64,000 bases of DNA from Mollicutes bacterium. GTDB lineage: Bacteria > Bacillota_I > Bacilli_A > RF39 > UBA660. The notes under the pieces are model-generated. The model ran no database searches and was not told the origin of the DNA. It was given only the letters and a program-made list of their open reading frames with translations. A program made the position numbers and the translations under genes. Positions within the stretch are counted from its first letter, which is position 1, and every line of letters starts with the position of its first letter. Location: assembly GCA_004552445.1 (NCBI GenBank), contig SFOJ01000005.1, forward strand, positions 62,001-126,000, in the 5' to 3' direction. Of the stretch, positions 43,178-52,468 are shown piece by piece.

Positions 43178-45823
43178 ATGAAAAAAGATTTTGAATATTT
43201 AGATTCTAAAAAAGTATTAAAAGAACTTAAATCTTCTCTTAATGGGTTAAGTGAAAAGGAAGCAAAGAGTAGAATAAAAACATATGGTTTGAATGAACTT
43301 CCAAAGGAAAAAGAAAAAAGTGTTTTCCAAATATTTTTAAGTGCAATAAATGATCCTATTATATATGTGTTAGTTGTAGCTGCTATTCTATCATTTATAG
43401 TTGGAGAGTACTTAGATGGATTTGCTATAATTTTTATTATTATGGTTGATGCTGTGGTTTCTACTGTGCAAGAAATTAAAGCAGAAAAGAATTCTGAAGC
43501 TCTTAAAGATTTAATTAAAGTAAAAGTTAAAGTTGTTCGTGAAAATAAACATTATGAAATTGATTCTTCATACCTAGTTCCTGGAGATATTATTATAGTT
43601 GAGCCAGGTACTAAGGTATCGAGTGATGCTAGAATTATTAATTCAAATAATCTTACGGTTGATGAGTCGGTTCTTACTGGTGAAAGTATTGGGGTAGCTA
43701 AAAGTAGTGATTCTTCGTCTCTTGGAGATGATTCTAAGAAGTGTATGATATATGCTGGTACTTCAGTTTTAACCGGTAGAGCTATTGCTGTGGTTACTGC
43801 AACTGGTATCGATACAGAAGTTGGAAAGATTGCTGAAAAAGTTACATCTACTGAAGAAAGTAAGTCTCCATTAACAATTAGAATGGAGAAATTTTCTAAA
43901 CAAATTACTTTGATGATTATCGGTATTTCAATTTTAATTGGTTGTGTATTGATTTATAAACAATATCATTTTATGGATATATTCTTGGCAGTAGTTGCTC
44001 TTGCTGTTTCTGCGATGCCTGAGGGATTACCACTTTCTTTAACATTAGCATTAACAATTGGATCAAATAAAATGGCTAAAAGAAATGTAATTGTTAAAAA
44101 GTTAAATTCTGTAGAAAGTTTAGGAAGTTGTACAGTAATTGCAAGTGATAAAACTGGAACTCTTACTGTTAATGAACAAACTGCTAAAAAGATAGTTATG
44201 TCCAATGGTGAAGCGTTTGAAATAGATGGAAATGGTTATAATGATGTTGGAAAAGTAATTCCAGTGGGTGATTCAAATATAGCAAATGCTAAATATATTG
44301 CTACATTAGGTGTAGTTAATAATGAATCTATGCTTGAAAAGGTAAAGGGAAAATGGGATAAATTTGGAGATTCAATAGATATTGCTTTTCTTGCGTTAGG
44401 AAGAAAACTTGGTATAAAAAGTTCTGAATTTAAAAAAGTATCTGATATTCCTTATGAATCAGAAAATAAATATAGTGCAGTATTCTATAAGATTGATAAT
44501 GATGTTTTATGTACTGCGAAGGGTTCAGTAGAAGTTATATTAGATTTTTGTAAATATTCATATGAAGATGGAGAAAGAGTAAAATTAGATAGAGAAAGAA
44601 TATTAAAGCAAAATGAAGAATTAGCATCTAATGGATATAGAGTTATTGCTATATGTGATGGAGATGTTCCGTTAAAAGAAAAATATTCTGAAAAAGACGT
44701 TAAGAATTTAACATTTATAGGTTTAGTTGGATTTATAGATCCTGTAAGAAAAGAAGCAGTAGGTGCTATTAAAAAATGTAAAACAGCTGGTATTAAAGTT
44801 TTAATGATTACAGGTGATCATGCTTTAACTGCTTATGCTATTGCTAAAGATTTAAATATAGTTAGCAGTAAAGAAGAAGTTGTAACAGGTAGTGATTTGG
44901 ATTTTTATTCAGATAGTGATGAAAAATTTGATAGATTTGTTGAGGGTAAAAAAGTATTCGCAAGGGTAACACCATTACAAAAATTAAAAATTGTTGAATC
45001 GTTACAACGTCAAGGGGAGTTTGTAGCAGTTACTGGTGATGGTGTGAATGACGCTCCTGCAATAAAAGTGGCTAATATTGGTGTTGCTATGGGAAGTGGT
45101 ACTGACGTTGCTAAAGAAACAGCTAAAATGATTATAATAGATGATAACTTTTCATCAATAGTTGCTGGTATTGAAGAAGGACGTAATGCATACTCAAATA
45201 TTAGAAAGATTTCTTTAATGTTACTTTCTTGTGGGCTTGCTGAAGTATTATTCTTTGTATTATCAATTGCATTTGATTTACCTATGCCTTTAGTTGCAAT
45301 ACAATTATTATGGTTAAACTTGGTAACTGATGGTCTTCAAGATATGGCACTTTCATTTGAAAGAGAAACAGATACAATAATGAAAGAAAAACCAAGAAGT
45401 ACAAAAGAAAGTTTATTTGAAAAAGAACTTGTGAAACAAATATTCTTAAGTGGTACATTTATTGGAGTACTTGTATTTGTTGTTTGGTATATACTTATTA
45501 ACAATCTTCATATGGAGGTTGCTCATGCTCGTGGTTATGTTCTTGCACTTATGGTATTTATTCAAAATATGCATGTATTAAATTGTAGAAGTGAAAGTAA
45601 AAGTGTATTTGAAAATGGATTTAAACAAAATAAATTCGTATTATTTACAATAGTAGGAACGATAATATTACAAATGATAGTTATGGAAGTTCCGTTATTA
45701 TCAAGATTCTTACAAACATACGATGTACCAAATTTACATTTAGTAATTTTATTTGTTGTTTCACTTCCAATTATATTAATAATGGAAATGTATAAGTATG
45801 TAAAAAAACATAAAAATAATTAA
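43178..45823 (+). CDS. P-type cation ATPase, PMCA/SERCA (calcium) type
   Basis: 881 residues, type IIA/IIB P-ATPase. The actuator loop has TGES (VLTGESIG), the phosphorylation site is SDKTGTLTVNE, the nucleotide domain has the hinge GDGVNDAPAIK, and M4 carries a PEGLPLSL segment (AMPEGLPLSLTLALTIG) that lines a Ca2+ site. There are ten membrane helices, with the C-terminal set from about 690. It exports Ca2+ (or possibly Mn2+) from the cytoplasm. The gene stands alone, and a conserved-looking hydrolase gene follows after 33 bases. Confidence 0.92.
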   Translation: MKKDFEYLDSKKVLKELKSSLNGLSEKEAKSRIKTYGLNELPKEKEKSVFQIFLSAINDPIIYVLVVAAILSFIVGEYLDGFAIIFIIMVDAVVSTVQEIKAEKNSEALKDLIKVKVKVVRENKHYEIDSSYLVPGDIIIVEPGTKVSSDARIINSNNLTVDESVLTGESIGVAKSSDSSSLGDDSKKCMIYAGTSVLTGRAIAVVTATGIDTEVGKIAEKVTSTEESKSPLTIRMEKFSKQITLMIIGISILIGCVLIYKQYHFMDIFLAVVALAVSAMPEGLPLSLTLALTIGSNKMAKRNVIVKKLNSVESLGSCTVIASDKTGTLTVNEQTAKKIVMSNGEAFEIDGNGYNDVGKVIPVGDSNIANAKYIATLGVVNNESMLEKVKGKWDKFGDSIDIAFLALGRKLGIKSSEFKKVSDIPYESENKYSAVFYKIDNDVLCTAKGSVEVILDFCKYSYEDGERVKLDRERILKQNEELASNGYRVIAICDGDVPLKEKYSEKDVKNLTFIGLVGFIDPVRKEAVGAIKKCKTAGIKVLMITGDHALTAYAIAKDLNIVSSKEEVVTGSDLDFYSDSDEKFDRFVEGKKVFARVTPLQKLKIVESLQRQGEFVAVTGDGVNDAPAIKVANIGVAMGSGTDVAKETAKMIIIDDNFSSIVAGIEEGRNAYSNIRKISLMLLSCGLAEVLFFVLSIAFDLPMPLVAIQLLWLNLVTDGLQDMALSFERETDTIMKEKPRSTKESLFEKELVKQIFLSGTFIGVLVFVVWYILINNLHMEVAHARGYVLALMVFIQNMHVLNCRSESKSVFENGFKQNKFVLFTIVGTIILQMIVMEVPLLSRFLQTYDVPNLHLVILFVVSLPIILIMEMYKYVKKHKNN

Positions 45824-45856
45824 ACATGTGTTATAATTATTATAGGAGAAAAAAAT

Positions 45857-47308
45857 ATGAAGAAGAATATATTATTATTAATTAATGGCTTTGGTATAGA
45901 ACAAAAAGATTCATATGATATATATTCAGCTGAATTAATGCCAAATATGGATAGATTAACAAAAGAAGGATTGTTTTCTTCTTTATCTAGTACTGATTTG
46001 GATTATAAAAGTGGTTATAGAAGTTTTAGTATTGGAATTAAAGAACCATTATCTTATAGTATAGTTGAAAATAGTATATCAACTGGTGATTACAAAAATA
46101 CTCAAATAATGAGATATTTGTATACTCAATTAAATGAAGATAATGAAAAGAAATTACATATATTTTGTTATTGGGATAATAATAGAACTATTGAACAATT
46201 ATTGTATTTTATAAAAGAAATGAAATTATATATAAAATCAAAAATATTTATTCATTTAATTATGACGCAACAATCATTAAATGATTATAAAGATATGGAT
46301 AGAAGTTTTACAATATTGAATTATGAACTTGGTGATAATATTAAACTTGGTGTTGTTACTGGTGATCAACATTTAGAAAATTTGTTGGCATTTAAAGATT
46401 TTGTAAAAACTTTAGCTACTGAAGCTGGTGAGAAGTGGAAGGATTTAAATAAAAAAGTAGAAGTTCTATTTCAAACTAAAACTATACCTGCTAAAGCAAG
46501 AACATTTGCTGTAAACCCTGGCTTTGGTGTTAATGATAATGATTTCTTCTTATTCTTTAATTATTCTAATGTGGATATTACAAGATATTTTAAAGAGTTT
46601 GAAGTTCAACGTTATAGGAAAATTGATACATCTACTATTAAAACTTATTCATTATTTCCTGTTAAATGCGATACTAGACAAATTCCATTTATGTATAATT
46701 TTGCAGTATCATCAACGTATGCTTTACAAAGTATAGAGTCTATTGGAGCTAAAGCAATAATAATGGCTGAAAAAGATAAATGCCCATATATAAATTATTA
46801 TATGACGGGTCTTAGAAATACTATAAGTGAAAACTTGAAATATTTATCTGTTGATGATGGTTTTATATATGATGCTGATAAGGTTATACAAACATTAAAA
46901 GCTTATCCTCAGGAGCTAGTTATTATTAATTATGAAATAGATTCATGTGTTAAAATAGATGATATAGAAGAAAGGTTAAGAAAAATAGATGTTATTATTG
47001 GAAAGGTGGCAGAGTTCACATTAGCCAATAACTATGGTTTATTTATATCTTCTCTTTACGGAATAGAAAGAGAGATGTATAATAATAAACATGAACTGCA
47101 TAAAGTTAATTTCTCTATTAGAGTTCCGGTTATAGCTTATGATAAGGGGCTTCCAGGTGGGAGTTATTCCTTATCGGAAGGAACAACAAATGACTTACTT
47201 AATGCCTTAGTTCATAATATAAATGGAAGTTATGGTAATTCAGGAATTATTAAGAAAAAATCAAGTTTCTTTTCATTCCTATATAAAAAACCAAAAGGAG
47301 ATAAGTAA
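45857..47308 (+). CDS. alkaline-phosphatase-superfamily (iPGM-like) protein, degenerate active site
   Basis: 483 residues. The first 60 residues (NILLLINGFGIEQKDS, then AELMPNMDRLTKEGLFSSL) follow the metal-dependent phosphoglycerate mutase/phosphopentomutase fold, where DGxG is replaced by NGFG and the usual nucleophilic Ser loop is not recognisable. A later block (LVIINYEIDSCVKIDDIEERLRKIDVIIG) corresponds to the NxxxxDxxGH region but lacks the metal-binding Asp-His pair. The protein may be non-catalytic. The ORF overlaps the RDD gene by one base, suggesting coupled expression with the RDD protein and rpiB. Confidence 0.65.
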   Translation: MKKNILLLINGFGIEQKDSYDIYSAELMPNMDRLTKEGLFSSLSSTDLDYKSGYRSFSIGIKEPLSYSIVENSISTGDYKNTQIMRYLYTQLNEDNEKKLHIFCYWDNNRTIEQLLYFIKEMKLYIKSKIFIHLIMTQQSLNDYKDMDRSFTILNYELGDNIKLGVVTGDQHLENLLAFKDFVKTLATEAGEKWKDLNKKVEVLFQTKTIPAKARTFAVNPGFGVNDNDFFLFFNYSNVDITRYFKEFEVQRYRKIDTSTIKTYSLFPVKCDTRQIPFMYNFAVSSTYALQSIESIGAKAIIMAEKDKCPYINYYMTGLRNTISENLKYLSVDDGFIYDADKVIQTLKAYPQELVIINYEIDSCVKIDDIEERLRKIDVIIGKVAEFTLANNYGLFISSLYGIEREMYNNKHELHKVNFSIRVPVIAYDKGLPGGSYSLSEGTTNDLLNALVHNINGSYGNSGIIKKKSSFFSFLYKKPKGDK

Positions 47309-47985
47309 TGAAAAAGCCTACATTAAGAAGAATAGGAGCTTATATTGTTGATATGATGGTAATAACAATAATAAGCTCTATGTTTATTAGAATTGAATTT
47401 TTAAATCCAAAATATGATGAATATCAAAAAGCGTATAATGAATATGTTGATTTTACTACTGAAGTAATGAATAATCCCGATAAATTAAATGATAATAATT
47501 TAAATGACATATCTTATAATTTATCTAAAACTGGATTAGCGACTAATGTTATAACACTAGTAGTTACTGCACTATATTTTATAGGTTTTCAATATATAAA
47601 TAGAGGACAAACTTTAGGAAAAAAATTATTTAAAATAAAAGTTGTTGATTCTGAAAATAGAAGACCTAGATTCTGTCAAATATTAATTAGATCTTTATTA
47701 ATTAATAGTATAGTTACTAATACAATATTTGTTGTAATGATTAGTTCTCTTTCAAAAAATGCTTACTTTGCTGGCTCACAATATGTTCAATTGGTTGATA
47801 TGGCTATAATGGCATCTTCATTTATTTTAATTATGTTTAGAGAAGATGGTAAAGGTCTTCATGATATGATTGCTGGTACAAAGGTAGTATTTGAGTCTGA
47901 AGAAAATGAAGAAAATAATAAAGTTAAAGAGGCTAAAGTTGTTAAAACTACTAAAAAGCTAAATAATAAAAAAGAGGATAAATAA
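47308..47985 (+). CDS. RDD-family membrane protein
   Basis: 225 residues with three or four membrane segments. The family signature RRIGAYIVDMMVI (Arg and Asp of RDD) opens it, the next block is GFQYINRGQTLGKKLFKIKVVDS and the last is GLHDMIAGTKVV. The C-terminal 35 residues are highly charged. Function of the family is not firmly known; some members affect ion balance. It overlaps its neighbours by one base on each side. Confidence 0.85.
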   Translation: MKKPTLRRIGAYIVDMMVITIISSMFIRIEFLNPKYDEYQKAYNEYVDFTTEVMNNPDKLNDNNLNDISYNLSKTGLATNVITLVVTALYFIGFQYINRGQTLGKKLFKIKVVDSENRRPRFCQILIRSLLINSIVTNTIFVVMISSLSKNAYFAGSQYVQLVDMAIMASSFILIMFREDGKGLHDMIAGTKVVFESEENEENNKVKEAKVVKTTKKLNNKKEDK

Positions 47986-48416
47986 TGAAAATAGGTATAT
48001 CAAATGATCATCATGGTGTAGAATTAAAAAATAAAATAATAAAATATCTACATGAAAGAGGCATTGAATGTATAAATTTTGGCACTAATGATAATGAGAA
48101 CGTTGATTATGTTGAATATGCTGTAAAGTTGTGTACAGCTATAAATGAAAAACAAGTTGATTTAGGTATATTAATTTGTGGTACTGGTATTGGAATGAGT
48201 ATTGCTGCTAATAAAATAAAAGGAATTAGATGTGGTAAAGTTTCAACAGTTCGTGAGGCAGCACTTACTAAAGAACATAATATGGCTAATGTTATTGCGC
48301 TATCTGAATATACTGAAAATGTGGAAGAAATAGTAGATGCTTTTATAAATACAAAATATTCTACTGAAGAAAGACACATTAGAAGGATCGAAGAAATAGC
48401 TCAATTGGAAAAATAG
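47985..48416 (+). CDS. rpiB: ribose-5-phosphate isomerase B
   Basis: 143 residues. The RpiB motifs are ISNDHHGVELKNKI (phosphate-binding region), the catalytic Cys in ILICGTGIGMSIAANKIKG, and HNMANVIALS. It interconverts ribose-5-phosphate and ribulose-5-phosphate in the pentose phosphate pathway. It is the last gene of the hydrolase-RDD-rpiB operon, followed by a terminator. Confidence 0.96.
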   Translation: MKIGISNDHHGVELKNKIIKYLHERGIECINFGTNDNENVDYVEYAVKLCTAINEKQVDLGILICGTGIGMSIAANKIKGIRCGKVSTVREAALTKEHNMANVIALSEYTENVEEIVDAFINTKYSTEERHIRRIEEIAQLEK

Positions 48417-48419
48417 TAT

Positions 48420-48446
48420 AAGCATTGTTAATCGCAATGCTTTTTA
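48420..48446 (+). terminator. Intrinsic terminator of rpiB
   Basis: AAGCATTG (48420-48427) and CAATGCTT (48435-48442), followed by TTTTT. Confidence 0.88.
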
Positions 48447-48494
48447 TGTATAATATTTCAAAAAGTGTTCACTCTATTATTAGGAGAGTGAAAT

Positions 48495-49127
48495 ATGAAT
48501 AAATATTCTAAAATTTTATTACCAACATTTTATATTGGAATTATTGCAGTTATGGTTTTATGTTCTACACTTGTAGTGTCTGGGGTAAAAACATATTTAT
48601 TAAATAGACAAGAAATGAAATTTACTATTGATAATGTTTTTGATGAAGATACTACGCCGGTTGTAAAAACTGAAACAAATATTATAGTTAAACCATATAT
48701 ATCAGATTCAGTAAAAGTAGGTAGATATTTTTATGATTTTGAATCAGATGAGAAGAAGCAAGAAAATTCATTAATATTATATGAAGATACCTACATGCAA
48801 AATAATGGTGTAGATTATGTTGATAATAAGAATTTTGATGTTGTAGCTATTTTAGATGGTGAAATTATTTCAATAGAAGATAGTGAAGTTTATGGAAAAG
48901 TTGTTACTATAAAACATAATGATAACTTAAAATCTGTTTATAGTAATGTTGATGGTGTTTTAGTGACTGTTGGTTATAAGATTCATCAAGGGGAGATATT
49001 TGCAATGAGCGCTAAACCTAAGTTACAATCAGATTATGAGTCAATGCTGCATTTTGAAGTATTTTATAAAGAAAGTGCAATTGATCCTGAAAACATGTAT
49101 ACTATGTCTGTAAGTGATTTTCAGTAA
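48495..49127 (+). CDS. SpoIIQ-like M23-fold membrane protein, catalytically degenerate
   Basis: 210 residues. One membrane segment lies at about 8-32 and a LytM/M23 peptidase fold at about 100-205. The first zinc-binding position, normally His in HxGxD, is Asn (NNGVDY), and the second motif keeps only LHFEV of HxHFEV. The beta strands FDVVAILDGEIISIED and YGKVVTIKHNDNL match the M23 core. SpoIIQ of Bacillus is also an inactive LytM protein that docks with SpoIIIAH during engulfment. It supports, with spoIIR, a sporulation programme. It has its own ribosome-binding site (GGAGAG) and terminator. Confidence 0.7.
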   Translation: MNKYSKILLPTFYIGIIAVMVLCSTLVVSGVKTYLLNRQEMKFTIDNVFDEDTTPVVKTETNIIVKPYISDSVKVGRYFYDFESDEKKQENSLILYEDTYMQNNGVDYVDNKNFDVVAILDGEIISIEDSEVYGKVVTIKHNDNLKSVYSNVDGVLVTVGYKIHQGEIFAMSAKPKLQSDYESMLHFEVFYKESAIDPENMYTMSVSDFQ

Positions 49128-49152
49128 AATAGATAGAAATATCTATTTTTTA
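49126..49152 (+). terminator. Intrinsic terminator of the SpoIIQ-like gene
   Basis: AAAATAGATA (49126-49135) and TATCTATTTT (49140-49149) around GAAA, with a T run. Confidence 0.9.
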
Positions 49153-49223
49153 TTGGCTTTTTTCGTTGAAAATGTAAGGTAGGAGTGGTATTATAAATAT
49201 GTATATGTAATAAGGAGACTATC

Positions 49224-49940
49224 ATGATTAACTTTGTGGTTGTAGATGATAATACTTCTCATAGAAAGAGAATAGTTAGTACTATTGTTAGTAAAATGAT
49301 GAGTAATCAAATTGATTTTAATATTAATGAATTTAATGATTATTCTAATCAACTTTTAAAAACTATTAAAGATGAAAGAAGAAATACTGTCTATATTTTA
49401 GATTTGGAACTTCCTAGTGGTGATGGTATTGATTTAGCTAGATATATTAGAAATGAATGTAATAATTGGATTAGTCCAATTATTATTGTTACTGCTCATA
49501 CTTCACTTTATTATGAGGTTTATAAACAAAGATTACAATTATTAGATTTCATTGGAAAGTGTAACTCTGTTGAAGAAAATGTTTCAGAAAATATAGATAT
49601 ATGTTTAAGAATGCTTAATATTGAAAAGGTTTATAGATATACATATAAAAGTATTGATTATTCTTTACCTATAGATTCAATAGATTATGTCATAAGAGAA
49701 GGAAGGCAAACTAAGATAGTAACATGTAATAATAATTATTATCAAAATATATCGATTAAAGATATTAAACTTTTACTCCCTGAGTATTTTATTTGTTCAA
49801 ATAAGGGGGTGCTTATAAATTTTAAGAATATTGATAAAATAGATTGGAATAAAGAAATAGTTTATTTTAAAGATGGTAAATCTGAATATTTAGTATCTCG
49901 TAGCCATAAAAAGGAGATAGATGAATATGTTTTGGTTTAA
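49224..49940 (+). CDS. agrA: LytTR response regulator, AgrA-like
   Basis: 238 residues. The receiver domain has the acidic pair VVDDN, the phospho-Asp in VYILDLELPSGDG and a conserved Lys region. The C-terminal LytTR DNA-binding domain (about 140-235) includes SIDYVIREGRQTKIVTCNNNYYQ, SNKGVLINFKNIDKI and the final YLVSRSHKKEID. It responds to the partner kinase and would drive the agrBD operon opposite. The stop overlaps the kinase start by 20 bases. Confidence 0.9.
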   Translation: MINFVVVDDNTSHRKRIVSTIVSKMMSNQIDFNINEFNDYSNQLLKTIKDERRNTVYILDLELPSGDGIDLARYIRNECNNWISPIIIVTAHTSLYYEVYKQRLQLLDFIGKCNSVEENVSENIDICLRMLNIEKVYRYTYKSIDYSLPIDSIDYVIREGRQTKIVTCNNNYYQNISIKDIKLLLPEYFICSNKGVLINFKNIDKIDWNKEIVYFKDGKSEYLVSRSHKKEIDEYVLV

Positions 49941-51219
49941 ATATCTTTTATTGTCACTTATTTCTTCTATAACATTAATGATTACTTTGTTTTCTTATGC
50001 TAAATTAAGTGATAATTATAAGTTTAAGTTAAGTATTAAAAATATAATTGTGTTATTTGTTAGTGGAATATTAATTACTATAAATATAAATGCAAATACG
50101 GGTTATTCAAGAGCTTTAATTGGATATTTAATTACTATAATTAATTGTTATATTGTCTTTAAAGATAATATAAATTTAACTTTTATTAAAGGAACTTTTT
50201 GTTATCTGTTATCAATGGTATTTGAGATAGTTTTATATGTATTTCTTATTGCAACAAAAATGTTTAATCTTAAAATAATTGACAATAATTTAATTGTTAA
50301 ATTTTTATTTTCTATAGCTACGGTTGCTATACCTTATGGTATTTTGTCAATTAAAAGTTTAAATAAAATGTTTAAAAAATTAATAAAAATTTTAAATAGA
50401 CCAATTATTACTTGTATTGTATTTATCTTTTGTTTATTGTCTTTTGCAATTATTTCTTATAAGGTAATTAACAATTTATCAATAAAAATATATATTGGTG
50501 GTATATTTTTATTAATATTCTTTATGTTTTTAATTTATTTAATTCTATATAATAAATATAAAGTTCTAAATGAAGTAAAGAAAACAGAAGATTTATTGGA
50601 TATAATGACTGTATATGAAAAAAGAATTGATGAGGATAGAATTATAAGACATGAAATGTTAAATAATTTACTTGCGTTAAAGAGTTTTAAAGATAAAAAC
50701 AGTACAGATTTTAATAAAACATTAGATGAGTTTATTATGAGCTGTAGTAATAAGTCAGTTGGTATTAAAAACATTTATAAATTGCCATCTGGTTTAAAGG
50801 GTATTGTTTATTATAAAATGAATATTGCTGATGAGAAAAAGATCAATTACAATATTAATATATCTAAACAAGTAAATATTGTTTTAGAGAAGGAAAGTTA
50901 TAAAGAGTATGTTTCATTGTGTAAGATACTTGGAATAATTATAGATAATGCTATTGAAGCTTGTGAGAAAACTAAAAATAAATTATTAACAATTGATGCT
51001 TATAATATTAAAAAAAGTGTTGTTATTGAAATTACAAACTCTTGTAAAGAAAAAAATATGGATATTTCTTCTTTGCATAGAAAAGGTTATTCTAGTAAAG
51101 GTAAGAATAGAGGTTTTGGATTACATATAGCTCATATGTTATTAAAAAATAGTAAGTATTTAAGGATGGAACAAGAGTGTGCTAATAACTTATTTATTAC
51201 TAAAATTATAATAAAATAA
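49921..51219 (+). CDS. agrC: AgrC-like peptide-sensing histidine kinase
   Basis: 432 residues. Six or seven membrane segments fill residues 1-205, the usual sensor for cyclic peptides. The cytoplasmic HPK10 kinase has the phospho-acceptor site in RIIRHEMLNNLLALKSF, then GIIIDNAIEACEKTKNK as the N box and RGFGLHIAHMLL as the glycine-rich lid. It starts at an ATG with an AAGGAG ribosome-binding site inside agrA. It senses the AgrD-derived peptide encoded just beyond it on the other strand. Confidence 0.9.
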   Translation: MNMFWFKYLLLSLISSITLMITLFSYAKLSDNYKFKLSIKNIIVLFVSGILITININANTGYSRALIGYLITIINCYIVFKDNINLTFIKGTFCYLLSMVFEIVLYVFLIATKMFNLKIIDNNLIVKFLFSIATVAIPYGILSIKSLNKMFKKLIKILNRPIITCIVFIFCLLSFAIISYKVINNLSIKIYIGGIFLLIFFMFLIYLILYNKYKVLNEVKKTEDLLDIMTVYEKRIDEDRIIRHEMLNNLLALKSFKDKNSTDFNKTLDEFIMSCSNKSVGIKNIYKLPSGLKGIVYYKMNIADEKKINYNINISKQVNIVLEKESYKEYVSLCKILGIIIDNAIEACEKTKNKLLTIDAYNIKKSVVIEITNSCKEKNMDISSLHRKGYSSKGKNRGFGLHIAHMLLKNSKYLRMEQECANNLFITKIIIK

Positions 51220-51220
51220 A

Positions 51221-51247
51221 AAATCTAGAATAATCTAGATTTTTTTT
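51221..51247. terminator. Bidirectional terminator between agrC and agrD
   Basis: AAATCTAGA (51221-51229) and TCTAGATTT (51234-51242), loop ATAA, T run on the right and A run on the left. It ends both converging transcripts. Confidence 0.9.
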
Positions 51248-51254
51248 AATTTTC

Positions 51255-51371
51255 TTATAGCATAGATTCTGGTATTTCAGGTTCATCTACGTATATAATT
51301 ACGCATCCTGCAGTAGCTATTGTAGCTAGAAATGCACCTAATGTAGCAGTGATAGTGGCAAATAATTTCAT
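51255..51371 (-). CDS. agrD: cyclic autoinducer peptide precursor AgrD
   Basis: 38 residues, below the usual gene-finding limit. It opens MKLFATITATLGAFLATIAT as an amphipathic membrane-binding leader, then GCVIIYV, then the acidic recognition tail DEPEIPESML. The tail matches the AgrD pattern DExExPxxL used by AgrB. The ring Cys is residue 23, so the mature peptide is likely a thiolactone or lactam ring closing within CVIIY or CVIIYV. The ATG overlaps the stop codon of agrB (ATGA) and a GGAGG lies inside agrB. The order agrB-agrD is conserved in Bacillota. Confidence 0.93.
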   Translation of the reverse strand: MKLFATITATLGAFLATIATAGCVIIYVDEPEIPESML

Positions 51372-51976
51372 TTTTTACCTCCTTTCTTATAATTCTTGTA
51401 ATTATTATATCTAACTCCATAGAGTTTATATGTGATTGGTAATATTTGTATTGTTTCAAGTATTATAGACATATATAGAGTATTTATTATAATTTGGTTT
51501 TTTAATATAAGAGATAGTATGAGATATATAAATGTTATTAAAAGTGTTAATATTTTATATAAAGTTCTTTTATTTTTATTAATTAATGGTCTTTTTTCTG
51601 TATCAGCCGGTGCATATTTTAGCATTAATATCATACATATTAAATAAGTTATAAAAATAATATTATTATTAACACTTATTATTGATATTAAGATAGGTAT
51701 TCCTATAAACATTAATAGAGAAGTTACCCAACAATGCCATGATTTTTTTGCATGAACTCCAAATCCTGTTAATCTTATAATTCCATAAAATATAAATAAT
51801 AATAGTAGTGGTTTTACAATTTTTAATATTATACACCCTATTAAAATTATTATTGTTTTTGATATTGTAAGATATAAGGATTCTATTCCATATTTAATTT
51901 CATCTAATTTTGTATCATCGTAGTTATAATATTTTGTAATATTATTCATGATACTGTTTACTACTAAATTCTTCAT
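51368..51976 (-). CDS. agrB: accessory gene regulator B (AgrB) protease/exporter
   Basis: 202 residues with about six membrane segments. The catalytic His and Cys of AgrB (H77 and C84 in S. aureus) are in GFGVHAKKSWHCWVTSLL, separated by seven positions as required, followed by KYAPADTEKRPL, a usual family block. It removes the AgrD tail and joins the new end to the ring Cys. It overlaps agrD by four bases and ends in TGA. It is convergent with agrA-agrC. Confidence 0.95.
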   Translation of the reverse strand: MKNLVVNSIMNNITKYYNYDDTKLDEIKYGIESLYLTISKTIIILIGCIILKIVKPLLLLFIFYGIIRLTGFGVHAKKSWHCWVTSLLMFIGIPILISIISVNNNIIFITYLICMILMLKYAPADTEKRPLINKNKRTLYKILTLLITFIYLILSLILKNQIIINTLYMSIILETIQILPITYKLYGVRYNNYKNYKKGGKK

Positions 51977-52219
51977 TTATCTCCTTTTTCATTTACATTA
52001 TAACTCTATAAATTTAAAATAATTAATTTTGTCATTAAATGTCATTTTTATTGTTTTAACTAGATATTTTTCTTTAAAATTCTTATATTTTGTGAGTTTA
52101 TGACAAAAAATAATACTTTTACGACAAAAATGATATTAAAATACTAATTTTGATATCATTGTAAATGTGAATACAAACTACTTGTTAGAAAAAGTATCAT
52201 AGTTAGGAGGCAGAGTTAA
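51977..52219. other. Intergenic region between agrB and cspA
   Basis: About 240 bases of AT-rich DNA separating divergent agrB and cspA. It must hold the agrBD promoter, the AgrA-binding sites and the cspA promoter with its untranslated leader. GTCATTAAATGTCAT at 52030-52045 and ACGACAAAAATG repeats near 52105-52130 (GACAAAAAATAATAC and GACAAAAATGATA) are direct repeats that could be AgrA-type sites. I see no reading frame. Confidence 0.4.
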
Positions 52220-52444
52220 ATGAGTAGAGGTCGTGTTAAATGGTTTAACAATGATAAAGGATATGGATTTATCGAGTATGAAGGATTGGTAAATGAAGAT
52301 ATCTTTGTTCATTATTCGGCTATTGAACAAGAAGGTTACAAGACGCTTAAAGAAGGTGAAATAGTTGAATTTACTTTAATTGAAACTGCTAAAGGTAGTC
52401 AAGCAATTAATGTTAGAGAAGTTAAATTATCATCAGTAGTTTAA
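52220..52444 (+). CDS. cspA: cold-shock protein
   Basis: 74 residues. The cold-shock domain has RNP1 KGYGFIEY and RNP2-like DIFVHYSAI, opening [14 protein letters not shown]. It binds single-stranded RNA and melts structure. The gene has a long untranslated leader, a TTAGGAGGC ribosome-binding site and its own terminator. Confidence 0.96.
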   Translation: MSRGRVKWFNNDKGYGFIEYEGLVNEDIFVHYSAIEQEGYKTLKEGEIVEFTLIETAKGSQAINVREVKLSSVV

Positions 52445-52468
52445 ATACACGTAAAAGTGTATTTTTAA
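52444..52468 (+). terminator. Intrinsic terminator of cspA
   Basis: AATACAC (52444-52450) and GTGTATT (52457-52463), then Ts. Confidence 0.85.
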
